From an uncultured Oscillospiraceae bacterium (GTDB lineage Bacteria; Bacillota; Clostridia; Oscillospirales; Oscillospiraceae): a stretch of 54,454 bases of DNA. The stretch is from contig CAKUED010000020.1 in assembly GCA_934646005.1 (NCBI GenBank), forward strand, positions 1 through 54,454, in the 5' to 3' direction. Shown here piece by piece: positions 40,913 to 51,293 of this stretch. Made by a program: the position numbers and the translations under genes. Position 1 is the stretch's first letter, and the number at the start of each line of letters is the position of its first letter. Below the pieces are notes generated by a model. That model did no database searches. It was not told the origin of the DNA and was given only the letters and a program-made list of their open reading frames with translations.

Positions 40913-43549
40913 TTATTCAGCCTTTTCAGCCTTGATCGCTGCCTGCGCGGCGGCGAGGCGGGCGATGGGCACACGGAACGGGCTGCACGAGACGTAGCTC
41001 AAGCCGATGTTGTGGCAGAACTCGACGGTGGACGGATCGCCGCCCTGCTCGCCGCAGATGCCCAGCTTGATGTCCGGGCGGGTCTGACGGCCCAGCTCGC
41101 ACGCCATCTTCACCAGACGGCCCACGCCAGCCTGATCGAGCTTGGAGAACGGGTCGGACTCGTAGATCTTGCGGTCATAGTACGAGGCGAGGAACTTGCC
41201 CGCGTCGTCACGGGAGAAGCCGAACGTCATCTGCGTCAGATCGTTCGTGCCGAAGGAGAAGAACTCCGCTTCCTTGGCAATGTCGTCGGCGGTGAGCGCC
41301 GCGCGCGGGATCTCGATCATCGTGCCGACCTTATACTGCATATCGCTGCCGGCAGCCTTGATGATCTTCCTGGCGACCTGGTCGATAACGGACTTGACGT
41401 ACGCCAGCTCACGCGCCTCGCCGACCAGCGGGACCATGATCTCGGGGACGATCTTCCATGCCGGACGGCGGCTGCGGACAGCCAGCGCCGCCTTGATGAT
41501 CGCGGCGGTCTGCATCTTGGCGATCTCGGGATAGGTGACGTCCAGACGGCAGCCGCGGTGACCCATCATCGGGTTAAACTCATGCAGCCCCGCGATGACC
41601 TGCTTGAGGTGCTCGACGGAGATGTTCATCTCCTTGGCAAGCTCTTCGATGTCCTTCGGGTCGGTCGGAACGAACTCGTGGAGGGGCGGATCGAGCAGAC
41701 GGATGGTGACCGGGCGGCCCTTCATCGCCTCATAGATCGCTTCAAAGTCGCCCTGCTGGATCGGCTCGAGTTTGGAGAGCGCGTGCTCGCGCTGCTCGGC
41801 GGTCTCGGAGACGATCATCTCGCGGATCGCCTTGATGCGGTCCGCCTCAAAGAACATATGCTCGGTGCGGCAAAGACCGATGCCCTCCGCGCCGAAGGCT
41901 GCCGCCTGCTCCGCGTCACGCGGGGTGTCGGCGTTCGTGCGCACGCCCAGCTTGCGGAACTTGTCCGCCCAGGTCATGATACGGTCAAAGTTGCCGGAGA
42001 TGGCAGCCGCCGTGGTCTTGATCTTTTCGCCGTAGATGTTGCCGGTCGAGCCGTCGATGGAGATCCAGTCACCTTCCTTATAGGTCTTGCCGCCCAGCTC
42101 GAAGGTCTTGGCTTCCTCGTTCATCTTGATCGCGCCGCAGCCGGAGACACAGCAGGTGCCCATGCCGCGCGCCACGACCGCCGCGTGCGACGTCATGCCG
42201 CCGCGCACCGTCAGGACGCCCTGCGAGTAGTGCATACCCTCGATGTCCTCCGGGCTGGTCTCCAGACGGACCAGAACGACCTTCTGACCGTTCTTGCCCC
42301 AGTCGGTCGCGGTCTCGGCGGTAAAGACGATCTTGCCGCACGCCGCGCCGGGGGACGCCGCCAGACCCGTGCCGATGACCTTTGCCTTCTTGAGCGCCGC
42401 GGGATCGAACGTCGGGTGCAGCAGCGCGTCGAGGCTCTTCGGGTCGATCATGGCGACCGCTTCTTTTTCGGTGATCATGCCCTCATCGACCAGATCGCAG
42501 GCGATCTTCATCGCGGCGGCAGCGGTGCGCTTGCCGTTACGGGTCTGGAGCATATACAGCTTCTTGTTTTCGATCGTGAACTCCATGTCCTGCATATCGC
42601 GGTAGTGATACTCCAGCTTTTTGCAGATGTCCACGAACTGCTCATACGCCTCCGGCATGACCTCGGCGAGCTGGTCGATGGTCTGCGGGGTGCGGATACC
42701 GGCGACGACGTCCTCACCCTGCGCGTTCATCAGGAACTCGCCGAAGAGCTTCTTTTCGCCGGTGGCGGGGTTACGGGTAAAGGCGACGCCCGTGCCGGAC
42801 GTATCGCCGGTGTTGCCGAACACCATGGACTGGACGTTGACGGCAGTGCCCCAGTCGGAGGGGATGTCGTTCATGCGGCGGTAGTAGATGGCGCGGGGGT
42901 TGTCCCAGGAGCGGAACACCGCCTTGATGGCGCCCATGAGCTGGACCTTCGGGTCCTGCGGGAACTCTTCGCCCAGCTTTTCGTGATATTCCTTCTTGAA
43001 TTTCTCCGCCAGCTCCTTGAGATCGTCAGCGGTCAGCTCGGTGTCGAGTGTGACGCCGCGCGCCTGCTTCATCTCGTCGATGAGCTGCTCAAAGTATTTC
43101 TTGCCGACTTCCATAACGACGTCGGAGTACATCTGGATGAAGCGGCGGTAGGAGTCGTAGGCAAAACGGGGGTTGTTGGTCTTTTTCGCAAACGCGACGA
43201 CGACCTCGTCGTTCAGACCCAGGTTCAGGATGGTGTCCATCATGCCGGGCATGGACGCGCGCGCGCCGGAGCGCACGGACACGAGCAGCGGGTTATACAG
43301 ATCGCCGAACTTCTTGCCGGTCATTTCCTCCAGCTTTTCGACGTACTGCATGATCTCCGCCTCGATCTCGGAATTGATCTGACGGTCGTCCTTGTAGTAC
43401 TGCGTGCAGGCTTCGGTGGTGATGGTGAAGCCCTGCGGGACGGGCATACCCAGATTGGTCATCTCCGCCAGGTTTGCGCCCTTGCCGCCGAGCAGCTCGC
43501 GCATATGCCCGTTGCCCTCGGAGAACAGATATACGAACTTGTGTGCCAT
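40913..43549 (-). CDS. ppdK: pyruvate, phosphate dikinase
   Basis: The 878-residue enzyme interconverts pyruvate, ATP and phosphate with phosphoenolpyruvate, AMP and pyrophosphate. Domains in order are the ATP-grasp (GGKGANLAEMTNLGMPVPQGFT), the phosphohistidine domain with GGMTSHAAVVARGMG, and the PEP-binding barrel with the catalytic Cys in GICGEQGGDP. Length is normal. The ATG at 43549 has AAAGGGG upstream and the family starts there (MAHKFVYLFSEGNG). Single gene with its own promoter and terminator. Confidence 0.97.
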   Translation of the reverse strand: MAHKFVYLFSEGNGHMRELLGGKGANLAEMTNLGMPVPQGFTITTEACTQYYKDDRQINSEIEAEIMQYVEKLEEMTGKKFGDLYNPLLVSVRSGARASMPGMMDTILNLGLNDEVVVAFAKKTNNPRFAYDSYRRFIQMYSDVVMEVGKKYFEQLIDEMKQARGVTLDTELTADDLKELAEKFKKEYHEKLGEEFPQDPKVQLMGAIKAVFRSWDNPRAIYYRRMNDIPSDWGTAVNVQSMVFGNTGDTSGTGVAFTRNPATGEKKLFGEFLMNAQGEDVVAGIRTPQTIDQLAEVMPEAYEQFVDICKKLEYHYRDMQDMEFTIENKKLYMLQTRNGKRTAAAAMKIACDLVDEGMITEKEAVAMIDPKSLDALLHPTFDPAALKKAKVIGTGLAASPGAACGKIVFTAETATDWGKNGQKVVLVRLETSPEDIEGMHYSQGVLTVRGGMTSHAAVVARGMGTCCVSGCGAIKMNEEAKTFELGGKTYKEGDWISIDGSTGNIYGEKIKTTAAAISGNFDRIMTWADKFRKLGVRTNADTPRDAEQAAAFGAEGIGLCRTEHMFFEADRIKAIREMIVSETAEQREHALSKLEPIQQGDFEAIYEAMKGRPVTIRLLDPPLHEFVPTDPKDIEELAKEMNISVEHLKQVIAGLHEFNPMMGHRGCRLDVTYPEIAKMQTAAIIKAALAVRSRRPAWKIVPEIMVPLVGEARELAYVKSVIDQVARKIIKAAGSDMQYKVGTMIEIPRAALTADDIAKEAEFFSFGTNDLTQMTFGFSRDDAGKFLASYYDRKIYESDPFSKLDQAGVGRLVKMACELGRQTRPDIKLGICGEQGGDPSTVEFCHNIGLSYVSCSPFRVPIARLAAAQAAIKAEKAE

Positions 43550-43634
43550 GATGTACCCCTTTCTCATTTGGACCTGAAACACGCTGTTTCGGTCAGAACT
43601 TTTACTGTTTTCTTTGATTTTCAGACAAATATAT

Positions 43635-43662
43635 ACTATATCATATTTCAAACCGTTTGCAA
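43635..43662 (-). promoter_or_regulatory. promoter of ppdK
   Basis: On the minus strand, TTGCAA (43657-43662), 16-base spacer, TATAGT (43635-43640). The leader is about 80 bases and contains GAAACAGCGTGTTTC, a small hairpin. Confidence 0.65.
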
Positions 43663-43712
43663 GCTAAAAATCCTCCTGATTCCTTAAAGTTTTTTAGGCA
43701 TTTGCACAAAAA

Positions 43713-43735
43713 TGCGCGCGCCGGACGGCGCGCGC
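43713..43735 (-). terminator. terminator of the ParB-like gene
   Basis: Stem GCGCGCGCC / GGCGCGCGC followed on the minus strand by ATTTTTGTG. Confidence 0.85.
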
Positions 43736-43770
43736 AGTCGTACTTTTTGAGATTTTGTACAAAAATCGGC

Positions 43771-44574
43771 TCATTTTCCCTTGCGCGGCTGCTTGGGGAT
43801 GCGGATGGTCAGGATGATCTCGCGGTCGGTCTCGCGGCGGTCGCTGCACGCGCCGATGCCCGCCGAGCGCGCAAGGTCCAGATGGTGCTGCACGGCGTTG
43901 AGGAGCACCCGCGCGTCACGCAGCAAAAATCCGCCGAACTGCGGGCGCTGCACGCGCGGACGGCACTGCGCGTCCACATATTCCTCCAGCCGTGCCACGC
44001 TCCAGTGTCCCTCGCCCGCAAGGCGCGCCGCACGGCGCTGCGCGTCCGCGTCCGGCAGGCGCAGAAGCGCCCGCGCGTGGCGCTCGCCCAGCCCCGCGTC
44101 CCGGAGCGCCTGCAAAACGTCCTCCGGCAGGCGCAGGATGCGCAGCTTGTTCGCCACCGCCGACTGGCTCATGCCCAGCCGCCGCGCCGCCTGCTCCTGC
44201 GTGATGGAAAAGCGCTGCAGCAGCCGCGCGATGCCGCGCGCCTGCTCCCAGAAGTCGAGGTCACGCCGCTGGATGTTTTCAATGAGCGCCAGCATCGCCG
44301 ACGCCTCCTCGTCCGCGCCCACCGGCAGACACGGCACGGCGCGCAGCCCCGCGAGCTTTGCCGCCCGCAGGCGGCGCTCGCCCGCGATCAGCTCCGGACC
44401 GTCCGCCGTCATGCGCACGCTCAGCGGCTGCAAAACGCCGTATTGCCGGATGGAGTCCGCCAGTGCCTGTAAGCCCTCGGGGTCAAACACGCCGCGCGGC
44501 TGCGCGGGATTCGGGCGCAGCTCGTCCACCGGGATCAACACCACCCGCGCCCCGGCGCTCCCACAAGTCATCAT
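43771..44574 (-). CDS. ParB/Spo0J/Noc-family DNA-binding protein
   Basis: The 267-residue protein has an N-terminal ParB domain with PNPAQPRGVF and AGERRLRAAKLAG (CTP-binding box) and a KorB-like helix-turn-helix (ITQEQAARRLGMSQSAVANKLRIL). The C-terminus is arginine-rich. It resembles Noc/Spo0J. The ATG pair at 44574/44571 follows GGAGGGG. No parA/soj neighbour is present and rsmG is 43 kb away. Nucleoid occlusion or segregation are both possible. Confidence 0.88.
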   Translation of the reverse strand: MMTCGSAGARVVLIPVDELRPNPAQPRGVFDPEGLQALADSIRQYGVLQPLSVRMTADGPELIAGERRLRAAKLAGLRAVPCLPVGADEEASAMLALIENIQRRDLDFWEQARGIARLLQRFSITQEQAARRLGMSQSAVANKLRILRLPEDVLQALRDAGLGERHARALLRLPDADAQRRAARLAGEGHWSVARLEEYVDAQCRPRVQRPQFGGFLLRDARVLLNAVQHHLDLARSAGIGACSDRRETDREIILTIRIPKQPRKGK

Positions 44575-45100
44575 CAAAACCAGCCCCTCCCGCGCCCCCA
44601 GACGCGAGGTTATTGTAAACCACCCGCCGTAAAAAAACGCACGAATGCGGACAAACCGAAAAAATTCCTCCACCCGCACACGCCTGTAGGGGCGGACGCC
44701 TCTGTCCGCCCCTATACGGGTGCGTGCGTGTTCGCATTGGTGCATTCAATTTTGCCGCGTGATACCGCGCGGGAGGGGCAGAGCCCCTCCCCTACGTTAC
44801 GACAAAACGCGTTACATCTCAAAACGCACACCTTCTCATCCCTTCCGTCACGGCTTCGCCGTGCCACCTCCCCTTGGTCACCAAGGGGAGGCTTTGGTGC
44901 AGCGCAATGCACCACCATCCCGCGCCCCGGGAAATTCCAAGAAGGGGTCGCAACCCCTTCTTGGTCGGTCAGAGGATTGTCAAGGGGAGATCGAAACTCC
45001 CCTTGACCGCCTTTCTTTACACCGCCAGCGGCGCTTTCTTTCGCCGCGCGAAAGAAAGGGGGGCTGAGCCCCCGCCGTTGCGGCGCACTGCGTAAAAACG
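44575..45100. repeat. mosaic palindromic repeat block with hairpin series
   Basis: No gene seen. Modules: GTAGGGGCGGACGCCTCTGT-type at 44685-44719; GGGAGGGGCAGAGCCCCTCCC with CTACGTTACGAC at 44770-44803; CACGGCTTCGCCGTG plus CCTCCCCTTGG/CCAAGGGGAGG at 44848-44893; AAGAAGGGGT / ACCCCTTCTT at 44939-44965; TCAAGGGGAG / CTCCCCTTGA at 44979-45006; TTTCTTTCGC / GCGAAAGAAA at 45034-45058. The last three are simple hairpins in a row. Confidence 0.75.
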
Positions 45101-45103
45101 CAA

Positions 45104-45131
45104 AGGCGGGAGGCATCCCGCCTCCCGCCAT
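45104..45131 (-). terminator. terminator of the cardiolipin synthase gene
   Basis: Stem GCGGGAGGC / GCCTCCCGC just after the stop codon on the minus strand, with TTTGCGTTTTT beyond. Confidence 0.75.
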
Positions 45132-45134
45132 TTC

Positions 45135-46673
45135 TCACATCAGCGGTGCAAAAATTCTCAGCAGGCTTCTCAGCAGTCTCTGGTGCAGGTGGACGTGCTT
45201 GCAGCGCTGGTAGGTGATCTCGCGGCATTCGGGGAAGGTCGCGCGGAAGTCGCCGCTGACCTGCGCGACGGACGGGTCGTCGTAGAGGTACACCGCGTCC
45301 TCAAAGTGCAGATACAGGCTGCGGAAGTCCATATTCACCGTGCCCACCACCGCGCGGCAGTCGTCCGCGAGGCAGATCTTCGAGTGGATGAAGCCGGGGC
45401 GGTACTCAAAAATGCGCACGCCCGCCTCCGTGAGCAGCTCGTAATTCGCCCGCGTCACCGCGTGCACATACCACTTATCCGGCGTACCGGGCGTGATGAT
45501 GCGCACGTCCACGCCCGTTTTGGCGGCGATGCACAGCGCGCTGGTCATTTTATCGTCCAGAATGAGGTACGGCGTCATCATCCACACATGATCGTGCGCG
45601 CTCTGGATGAGGCTCTGGAACGTCGTCGCGCCCACGTCCTCATAGTCGAGCGGGCTGTCGGCAAACGGCTGCACATAGCCGCAGCCGACGGGATGGTCAA
45701 ACTCCAGCGGACGGAAAGCGTCCAGCTCCTCCGTCTCGCCCTTGAGGCAGCCCCACATTGTGAGGAACATCACCGTCATCGACCACGCCGCCTCGCCGCG
45801 CACGAGAATGCCGCAATCCTTCCAATGCCCGTGCGGCGAGGTCTTGTTGATATACTCATCCGCCAGATTGATGCCGCCCGTAAAGGCGCGCTTGCCGTCC
45901 ACGATCAGGAGCTTGCGGTGATCGCGGTTATTCAGCCGCCCCGACACGATCGGCACGAACGGATTGAACGCCCGCGCCTGAATGCCCTGCTCCGCGAGCT
46001 GCTTACAGTAATTCGCCGGCAGGCGCGTGATGCAGCCGAAATCGTCGTATAAAACGCGCACGTCCACGCCCTGCGCCGCCTTGCGGGCGAGAATTTCCAA
46101 AATGGAGTCCCACATCTGCCCGCGCGCGATGATGAAATATTCAAGGAAAATATAGTGCTCCGCGCGCTCCAGCTCCGCCAGCATCCGGGCGAAGCACGCC
46201 TCGCCGGAGGGGAAATACACGGCGTCGGAGTTGTGATAGATGGGGTAGCCGGCGCTGCTGTGCAGATAGCGCGCGAGATTGTGCGCCGCCGCGTCCTCGG
46301 TAGCCAGCGACCGCATCACCGCGTCGTCCTGCCGCAGCGCGAGCTGCGTCTGCGTGCGCAGCCCGCTCAGCCGCCGCCACACCGGGCGGGACGAACGGTT
46401 GCCCGCAAAGAGCAGGTAGAGCGTCAGCCCCACCACCGGGAAGGCAAAGATCAGCACGATCCACGCGATCTTGTAGCTCGGATTGCCGCGCCCGGCGGTA
46501 ATGATGTATAGGATCGCCGCCCACGACAGCACCGACAGCGCCACATTCAGCCATTTTTCATACTCCTGGATCCACAGCACGCCGGACAGGATCACGCCCA
46601 CCTGCACAAGGATCGCCAGCGACACGATCACGACCCGCTGGAACAGCAGCTTTGTCAAATTCCGCACAGCCAT
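45135..46673 (-). CDS. cls: cardiolipin synthase (phospholipase D type)
   Basis: The 512-residue enzyme has two N-terminal membrane segments (about 10-60) and two HKD motifs: HRKLLIVDGKRAFTGG and HSKICLADDCRAVVG. It joins two phosphatidylglycerols to cardiolipin and glycerol at the membrane. Length and the DFRSLYLHFE C-terminal segment agree with bacterial Cls. The ATG at 46673 has AAAGGGGGG upstream. Single gene between repeat blocks. Confidence 0.95.
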   Translation of the reverse strand: MAVRNLTKLLFQRVVIVSLAILVQVGVILSGVLWIQEYEKWLNVALSVLSWAAILYIITAGRGNPSYKIAWIVLIFAFPVVGLTLYLLFAGNRSSRPVWRRLSGLRTQTQLALRQDDAVMRSLATEDAAAHNLARYLHSSAGYPIYHNSDAVYFPSGEACFARMLAELERAEHYIFLEYFIIARGQMWDSILEILARKAAQGVDVRVLYDDFGCITRLPANYCKQLAEQGIQARAFNPFVPIVSGRLNNRDHRKLLIVDGKRAFTGGINLADEYINKTSPHGHWKDCGILVRGEAAWSMTVMFLTMWGCLKGETEELDAFRPLEFDHPVGCGYVQPFADSPLDYEDVGATTFQSLIQSAHDHVWMMTPYLILDDKMTSALCIAAKTGVDVRIITPGTPDKWYVHAVTRANYELLTEAGVRIFEYRPGFIHSKICLADDCRAVVGTVNMDFRSLYLHFEDAVYLYDDPSVAQVSGDFRATFPECREITYQRCKHVHLHQRLLRSLLRIFAPLM

Positions 46674-46746
46674 TCCCCCCTTTTTACTCCATTATACACG
46701 ACCCGCCGCCCGGAAACAAGAGCAGAAACTTTTGTTCTAAAAATAG

Positions 46747-46775
46747 TTGTATGTCCGCGCGGAATCTGATATAAT
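46747..46775 (+). promoter_or_regulatory. promoter of uvrA
   Basis: TTGTAT (46747-46752), 17-base spacer, TATAAT (46770-46775). If this is the only promoter, the uvrA message has a leader of nearly 500 bases made of repeat modules. Confidence 0.65.
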
Positions 46776-46799
46776 ATAGGATACGGTTTTTTCGTATTT

Positions 46800-47245
46800 C
46801 GTCGTAACGTAGGGAGCTTGTCCCTCCCGCGCGGGGTACAATCGCAAATCCGCACACGCCAATGCGAAACGGTATGCACCCGTAGGGGCGGACGACCCTG
46901 TCCGCCCGGCAGCACGCGTCCGCAAAATTGGATGCACCTATGCGAACCCGTACAACGTTTGTAGGGGTCGATGCCCACATCGACCCGCGTTGGGTACATC
47001 CGTTTTTACGAAACGTTGCAGAAAATTTGCAATTGCCCATCGGGCGGACAGGGTCGTCCGCCCCTACAAGGCGTTGTGCGTGGTCGCCGAACATCGTGCA
47101 ATTCTGCGATTCCACACCGCCGGGTCGATGTGGGCATCGACCCCTACGGACATTTTACGTTGTCGCCGTTCGTTGTGCAAATTTGTTGGTGCACACCGCA
47201 CGGGAGGGGCAAGCCCCTCCCCTACGGTACGACGCTCATCATCAC
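46800..47245. repeat. mosaic palindromic repeat block in the uvrA leader
   Basis: Modules in order: TCGTCGTAACGTAGGG with GAGCTTGTCCCTCCCGCGCGG; CCGTAGGGGCGGACGACCCT hairpin; GTAGGGGTCGATGCCCACAT hairpin; GGGCGGACAGGGTCGTCCGC hairpin; CGCCGAACATCGTGCAATTC; CGGGTCGATGTGGGCATCGA hairpin; GGGAGGGGCAAGCCCCTCCC with CTACGGTACGAC. Nearly the same order recurs before uvrB and after it. No gene seen. Confidence 0.8.
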
Positions 47246-47279
47246 ATCTCAAAATTCTCCCACAAAGGTGGTATTTACC

Positions 47280-50102
47280 ATGCAGGAAACGATCCGCATT
47301 CAGGGCGCGCGCGTCAACAATCTCAAAAACATCTCGCTCGAGATCCCGCGGGATAAACTCGTAGTGCTCACGGGGCTTTCGGGGTCGGGCAAATCGTCTT
47401 TGGCGTTCGACACGATCTACGCCGAGGGGCAGCGGCGGTATGTGGAGTCGCTGTCGAGCTACGCGCGGATGTTCCTCGGGCAGATGGACAAGCCCGACGT
47501 GGACGCCATCGACGGGCTCTCGCCCGCCATCTCCATCGACCAGAAAACAACGAGCAAAAACCCCCGCTCCACCGTCGGCACGGTCACGGAGATCTACGAC
47601 TATCTGCGCCTTTTGTGGGCGCGCGTCGGCATCCCGCACTGCCCCAAGTGCGGCAAGCCCATCCAGCGGCAGAGTGTCGATCAGATCGTCGATCAGATCA
47701 TGCAGCTCCCCGAAAAGACGCGCTTTCAGGTGCTCGCGCCCGTGGTGCGCGGCAAAAAGGGCGAGCACGCCAAGGTGTTTGAGGACGCCCGCCGCAGCGG
47801 CTATGCCCGCGTGCGCGTGGACGGCAGCCTCTATGACCTCACCGAGACCATCCAGCTCGACAAAAACAAAAAGCACCACATCGACGTGATCGTGGACCGC
47901 CTTGTGATGAAGCCCGACCTCGCCCGCCGCCTGACGGACTCGGTGGAAACGGCGCTGGCACTCGCGGGCGGTCTGGTCGCGATCGATCTGGTGGACGAGG
48001 ACCGTGAGCTGTCGTTTTCGCAGAACTACGCCTGTGAGGACTGCGGCGTGAGTATGCCGGAGCTGAGCCCGCGGATGTTTTCGTTCAACAACCCCTTCGG
48101 CGCGTGCCCGATCTGCACGGGTCTCGGCACGCGGCTGGAGGCTGACCCTGAGCTCATCATCCCCGACCCGTCGAAGTCCATTTTGCAGGGCGCGATCCAG
48201 GCGTCGGGCTTTAACAATGTCCGCGACGACTCCATCTCGCGGATGTATTTTGACGCGCTGGCGAAAAAATACCACTTTTCGCTCACCGAGCCGTATGCGT
48301 CTCTGCCGCAGGCGGCGAAGGACGCCATCCTCTACGGCACGGGCACGGAAAAGCTGACCATCTACTACGAGCGCGCGAACGGGCGCGGCACGCTGGAGCG
48401 CCCGTTCGAGGGCGTGCTGAACAATATCAGCCGCCGCTTTTCCGAAACGCAGTCCGAGGCGATGCAGAAGGAGCTGGAGGAATGTATGTCCGCGCGCCCG
48501 TGCCCCAAGTGCCGCGGCAGGCGGCTGGGTGAGCTGGCGCTGGCGGTCACGGTGGGCGGCATGGGCATTATGGACTTCTGCGCGCTGCCCATCTCCGACG
48601 CGCTGCGGTTCGTAAACGAGCTGAAGCTGGACGGCGCGGCGGCAGTCATCGCGTCGCAGATCCTGCGCGAGCTGCGCGCCCGCCTCGGCTTTTTGCAGGC
48701 GGTGGGGCTGAACTACCTCACGCTCTCGCGCGCAGCCGCGACGCTCTCCGGCGGCGAGAGCCAGCGCATCCGGCTGGCGACGCAGATCGGTTCGAGTTTG
48801 ATGGGCGTTTTGTACATCCTCGACGAGCCGTCCATCGGGCTGCACCAGCGCGATAACGACAAGCTGCTCGGCACGCTCCGGCAGCTCCGCGACCTCGGCA
48901 ACTCCGTGCTCGTGGTCGAGCACGACGAGGACACCATGCGCGCCGCCGATTTCATCGTGGACATCGGTCCGGGCGCGGGCGTACACGGCGGCGAGGTCGT
49001 CGCCACGGGCAGCGTGCAGGATATTATGGCGTGCCCGCGCTCCATCACGGGGCAGTACCTCTCCGGCGCGAAAAAAATCCCCGTCCCGGCGCAGCGCCGC
49101 GCAGGAAACGGCAAATTCCTCACCGTGCGCGGCGCGGCGGAAAATAACCTGCGTCACATCGACGTATCCGTCCCGCTCGGCACGTTCACCTGCGTCACGG
49201 GCGTGTCGGGGTCCGGCAAGTCAAGTTTAGTCAACGAAATTCTCTACAAAAAACTCGCCGCCGCGCTCAACCGCGCGCGCGTGCGCCCCGGAAAATTCGA
49301 CGCGATCGAGGGTCTGGACGCGCTCGACAAGGTCGTGGGTATCGACCAGAGCCCCATCGGCAGGACGGCGCGCTCCAACCCCGCCACCTACACCGGCGTG
49401 TTCAACGACATCCGCGACCTGTATGCCTCCACCGCCGACGCGCGCGCGCGGGGCTACGGACCGGGGCGGTTCTCGTTCAACGTCAAGGGCGGTCGGTGCG
49501 AGGCGTGCTGCGGCGACGGTCTGGTCAAAATCGAAATGCACTTCCTGTCCGACGTGTACGTCCCCTGCGAGGTCTGCGGCGGCAGGCGCTACAACCGCGA
49601 AACGCTGGAGGTGCTCTACAAGGGCAAGAACATCGCCGAGGTGCTGGATATGACCGCCGAGGAGGCGCTCGGCTTCTTTGAAAATCTTCCGAAAATTCGG
49701 CAAAAAATTCAGACGCTCGTGGACGTGGGGCTCGGCTACATCAAGCTGGGGCAGAGCTCCACGACGCTCTCCGGCGGCGAGGCGCAGCGCGTGAAGCTCG
49801 CCACCGAGCTCTCCCGCCGCGCCACCGGGCGCACCATCTATATTCTCGACGAGCCGACCACGGGGCTGCACATCGCGGACGTGCACCGGCTCATCGACGT
49901 GCTGCAATTGCTGGTAGACAGCGGCAACACTGTGCTCGTCATCGAGCACAATCTGGACGTCATCAAGGTCGCCGATCACGTTATAGACCTCGGACCGGAG
50001 GGCGGCGCGGGCGGCGGCACGCTGGTGTGCGCCGGCACGCCCGAGCAGGTCGCCGCATGCCCGGCAAGCTATACGGGGCAGTATCTCAAGCGTCTGCTAT
50101 AA
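47280..50102 (+). CDS. uvrA: excinuclease ABC subunit A
   Basis: The 940-residue protein is the damage-recognition ATPase of nucleotide excision repair. It has two ABC domains, with Walker [15 protein letters not shown] near residue 32 and [13 protein letters not shown] in the second half, LSGGE signatures in both, and zinc modules CEDCG...CPICTG and CEACCGDG...CEVCGG. The ATG at 47280 (AAAGGTGG upstream) matches the family start; the longer open frame lies in repeats. radC follows 22 bases later and uvrB after a repeat block. Confidence 0.97.
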   Translation: MQETIRIQGARVNNLKNISLEIPRDKLVVLTGLSGSGKSSLAFDTIYAEGQRRYVESLSSYARMFLGQMDKPDVDAIDGLSPAISIDQKTTSKNPRSTVGTVTEIYDYLRLLWARVGIPHCPKCGKPIQRQSVDQIVDQIMQLPEKTRFQVLAPVVRGKKGEHAKVFEDARRSGYARVRVDGSLYDLTETIQLDKNKKHHIDVIVDRLVMKPDLARRLTDSVETALALAGGLVAIDLVDEDRELSFSQNYACEDCGVSMPELSPRMFSFNNPFGACPICTGLGTRLEADPELIIPDPSKSILQGAIQASGFNNVRDDSISRMYFDALAKKYHFSLTEPYASLPQAAKDAILYGTGTEKLTIYYERANGRGTLERPFEGVLNNISRRFSETQSEAMQKELEECMSARPCPKCRGRRLGELALAVTVGGMGIMDFCALPISDALRFVNELKLDGAAAVIASQILRELRARLGFLQAVGLNYLTLSRAAATLSGGESQRIRLATQIGSSLMGVLYILDEPSIGLHQRDNDKLLGTLRQLRDLGNSVLVVEHDEDTMRAADFIVDIGPGAGVHGGEVVATGSVQDIMACPRSITGQYLSGAKKIPVPAQRRAGNGKFLTVRGAAENNLRHIDVSVPLGTFTCVTGVSGSGKSSLVNEILYKKLAAALNRARVRPGKFDAIEGLDALDKVVGIDQSPIGRTARSNPATYTGVFNDIRDLYASTADARARGYGPGRFSFNVKGGRCEACCGDGLVKIEMHFLSDVYVPCEVCGGRRYNRETLEVLYKGKNIAEVLDMTAEEALGFFENLPKIRQKIQTLVDVGLGYIKLGQSSTTLSGGEAQRVKLATELSRRATGRTIYILDEPTTGLHIADVHRLIDVLQLLVDSGNTVLVIEHNLDVIKVADHVIDLGPEGGAGGGTLVCAGTPEQVAACPASYTGQYLKRLL

Positions 50103-50124
50103 TTTGCTGTAAGGAGAGAGCATC

Positions 50125-50829
50125 ATGAGCGTGCATGAGGGACACCGGGCGCGGATGCGCCAACAGATCGAGCAGTTCGGCATGGACAGTCTGTCCGACG
50201 TGCAGCTCCTGGAGGTCGCGCTGTATCCCGTCCTCCCGCGCGGCGACACGAACGAGCTGGCACACCGGCTGCTGACGCGCTTTGAGTCACTCTCCGGCGT
50301 TCTGGAGGCGAACCGCGCCGCGCTTCTGGAGGTCGAGGGTGTGGGCGCGCGCACGGCGGACTATCTGCTGCTGTTTTTGCAGATGGAGCGGCGGCATATG
50401 ATCTGCCGCGCCGATTTTGACCGCGTGCTCGACACCACGACCAAATGCGGGCAGTATCTGCTGCCGCATTTTATGGGCGAGCAGGACGAGGTCGTGTGGC
50501 TGCTGTGCCTGGACGGCAAGTGCAAGGCGCTCGACTGCCGCCTCATCCACCGCGGCTGCATGAATACCGCCGCCATCTCCATCCGCAAGGTCGTCAAGAC
50601 CGCGCTGGAGCGCAACGCCACGTCCGTCGTAGTGGCGCATAACCACCCCAGCGGCATCGCCCTCGCCAGCCGCGAAGACCGTGAAACGACCCGCGCCCTG
50701 CAAACCGCGCTCGACGCCGTGGGCGTCACCCTCGCCGACCACATCATCGTCGCCGACGGCGATTTCATCTCCATGGCATCCGACGGCATGATGGAACCGC
50801 TCCCCGCAAAAACAGAGACCGCAGGCTGA
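50125..50829 (+). CDS. radC: RadC family JAB-domain protein
   Basis: A 234-residue protein with an N-terminal helix-hairpin-helix part (LLEVEGVGARTADYLLLFLQ) and a C-terminal JAB/MPN domain whose metal motif is AHNHPSG plus SREDRETT. RadC proteins were once linked to repair, but their biochemical role is unsettled. It is 22 bases downstream of uvrA with AAGGAGAG before the ATG, so it is co-transcribed with uvrA. Confidence 0.94.
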   Translation: MSVHEGHRARMRQQIEQFGMDSLSDVQLLEVALYPVLPRGDTNELAHRLLTRFESLSGVLEANRAALLEVEGVGARTADYLLLFLQMERRHMICRADFDRVLDTTTKCGQYLLPHFMGEQDEVVWLLCLDGKCKALDCRLIHRGCMNTAAISIRKVVKTALERNATSVVVAHNHPSGIALASREDRETTRALQTALDAVGVTLADHIIVADGDFISMASDGMMEPLPAKTETAG

Positions 50830-50854
50830 ACGAACGCCGCTGCTCCACGTTCGT

Positions 50855-51262
50855 CGTAATGTAGGGGCGGGGCTTGCCCCGCCCGGCGGTACAACATCGC
50901 AACCCCGCACGCACCAATGCGGAACGGTACGCACCCGTAGGGGCGGACGCCTCTGTCCGCCCGGCGGTATGCACCCGCAAATACGGACGCACCAATGCGA
51001 ATCCGCGCCACGTTTGTAGGGGTCGATGCCGCGCTCTCCCCGCACGCCGCACCCCCGTTTTTTCGATACGTTGCGGCAAACCTGCAATTGCCCAATGGGC
51101 GGACAGGGTCGTCCGCCCCTACAAGACGTTTTACGTTTTCGCCGAACATCGTGCAATTTTGCGACTGCGTATTGCCGGGTCGATGTGGGCATCGACCCCT
51201 ACAGACTTACTTCTTCACTCTTCACTATTACCTATTCCCTCACTTCGCCCCTCCCCTACGTT
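50855..51262. repeat. mosaic palindromic repeat block between radC and uvrB
   Basis: Contains CGTCGTAATGTAGGGGCGGG, CCGTAGGGGCGGACGCCTCT, GTAGGGGTCGATGCCGCG, GGGCGGACAGGGTCGTCCGC, CGCCGAACATCGTGCAATTT, CGGGTCGATGTGGGCATCGA, TCTTCACTCTTCACTATTACC and CCCCTCCCCTACGTTACGAC. Several stretches are identical to the uvrA leader block. No gene in these roughly 460 bases. Confidence 0.8.
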
Positions 51263-51293
51263 ACGACTAAAATCTTCCCCCGGAGGTCATCTT

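Noticed and set aside
41012..43687. Long plus-strand open frame of 891 codons antisense to ppdK
   Set aside because: The minus strand encodes a full pyruvate phosphate dikinase; the antisense product is His/Arg-rich and without family features.
46800..47245. CRISPR array in the uvrA leader
   Set aside because: The repeats are different palindromes at irregular distances, not one direct repeat with regular spacers.
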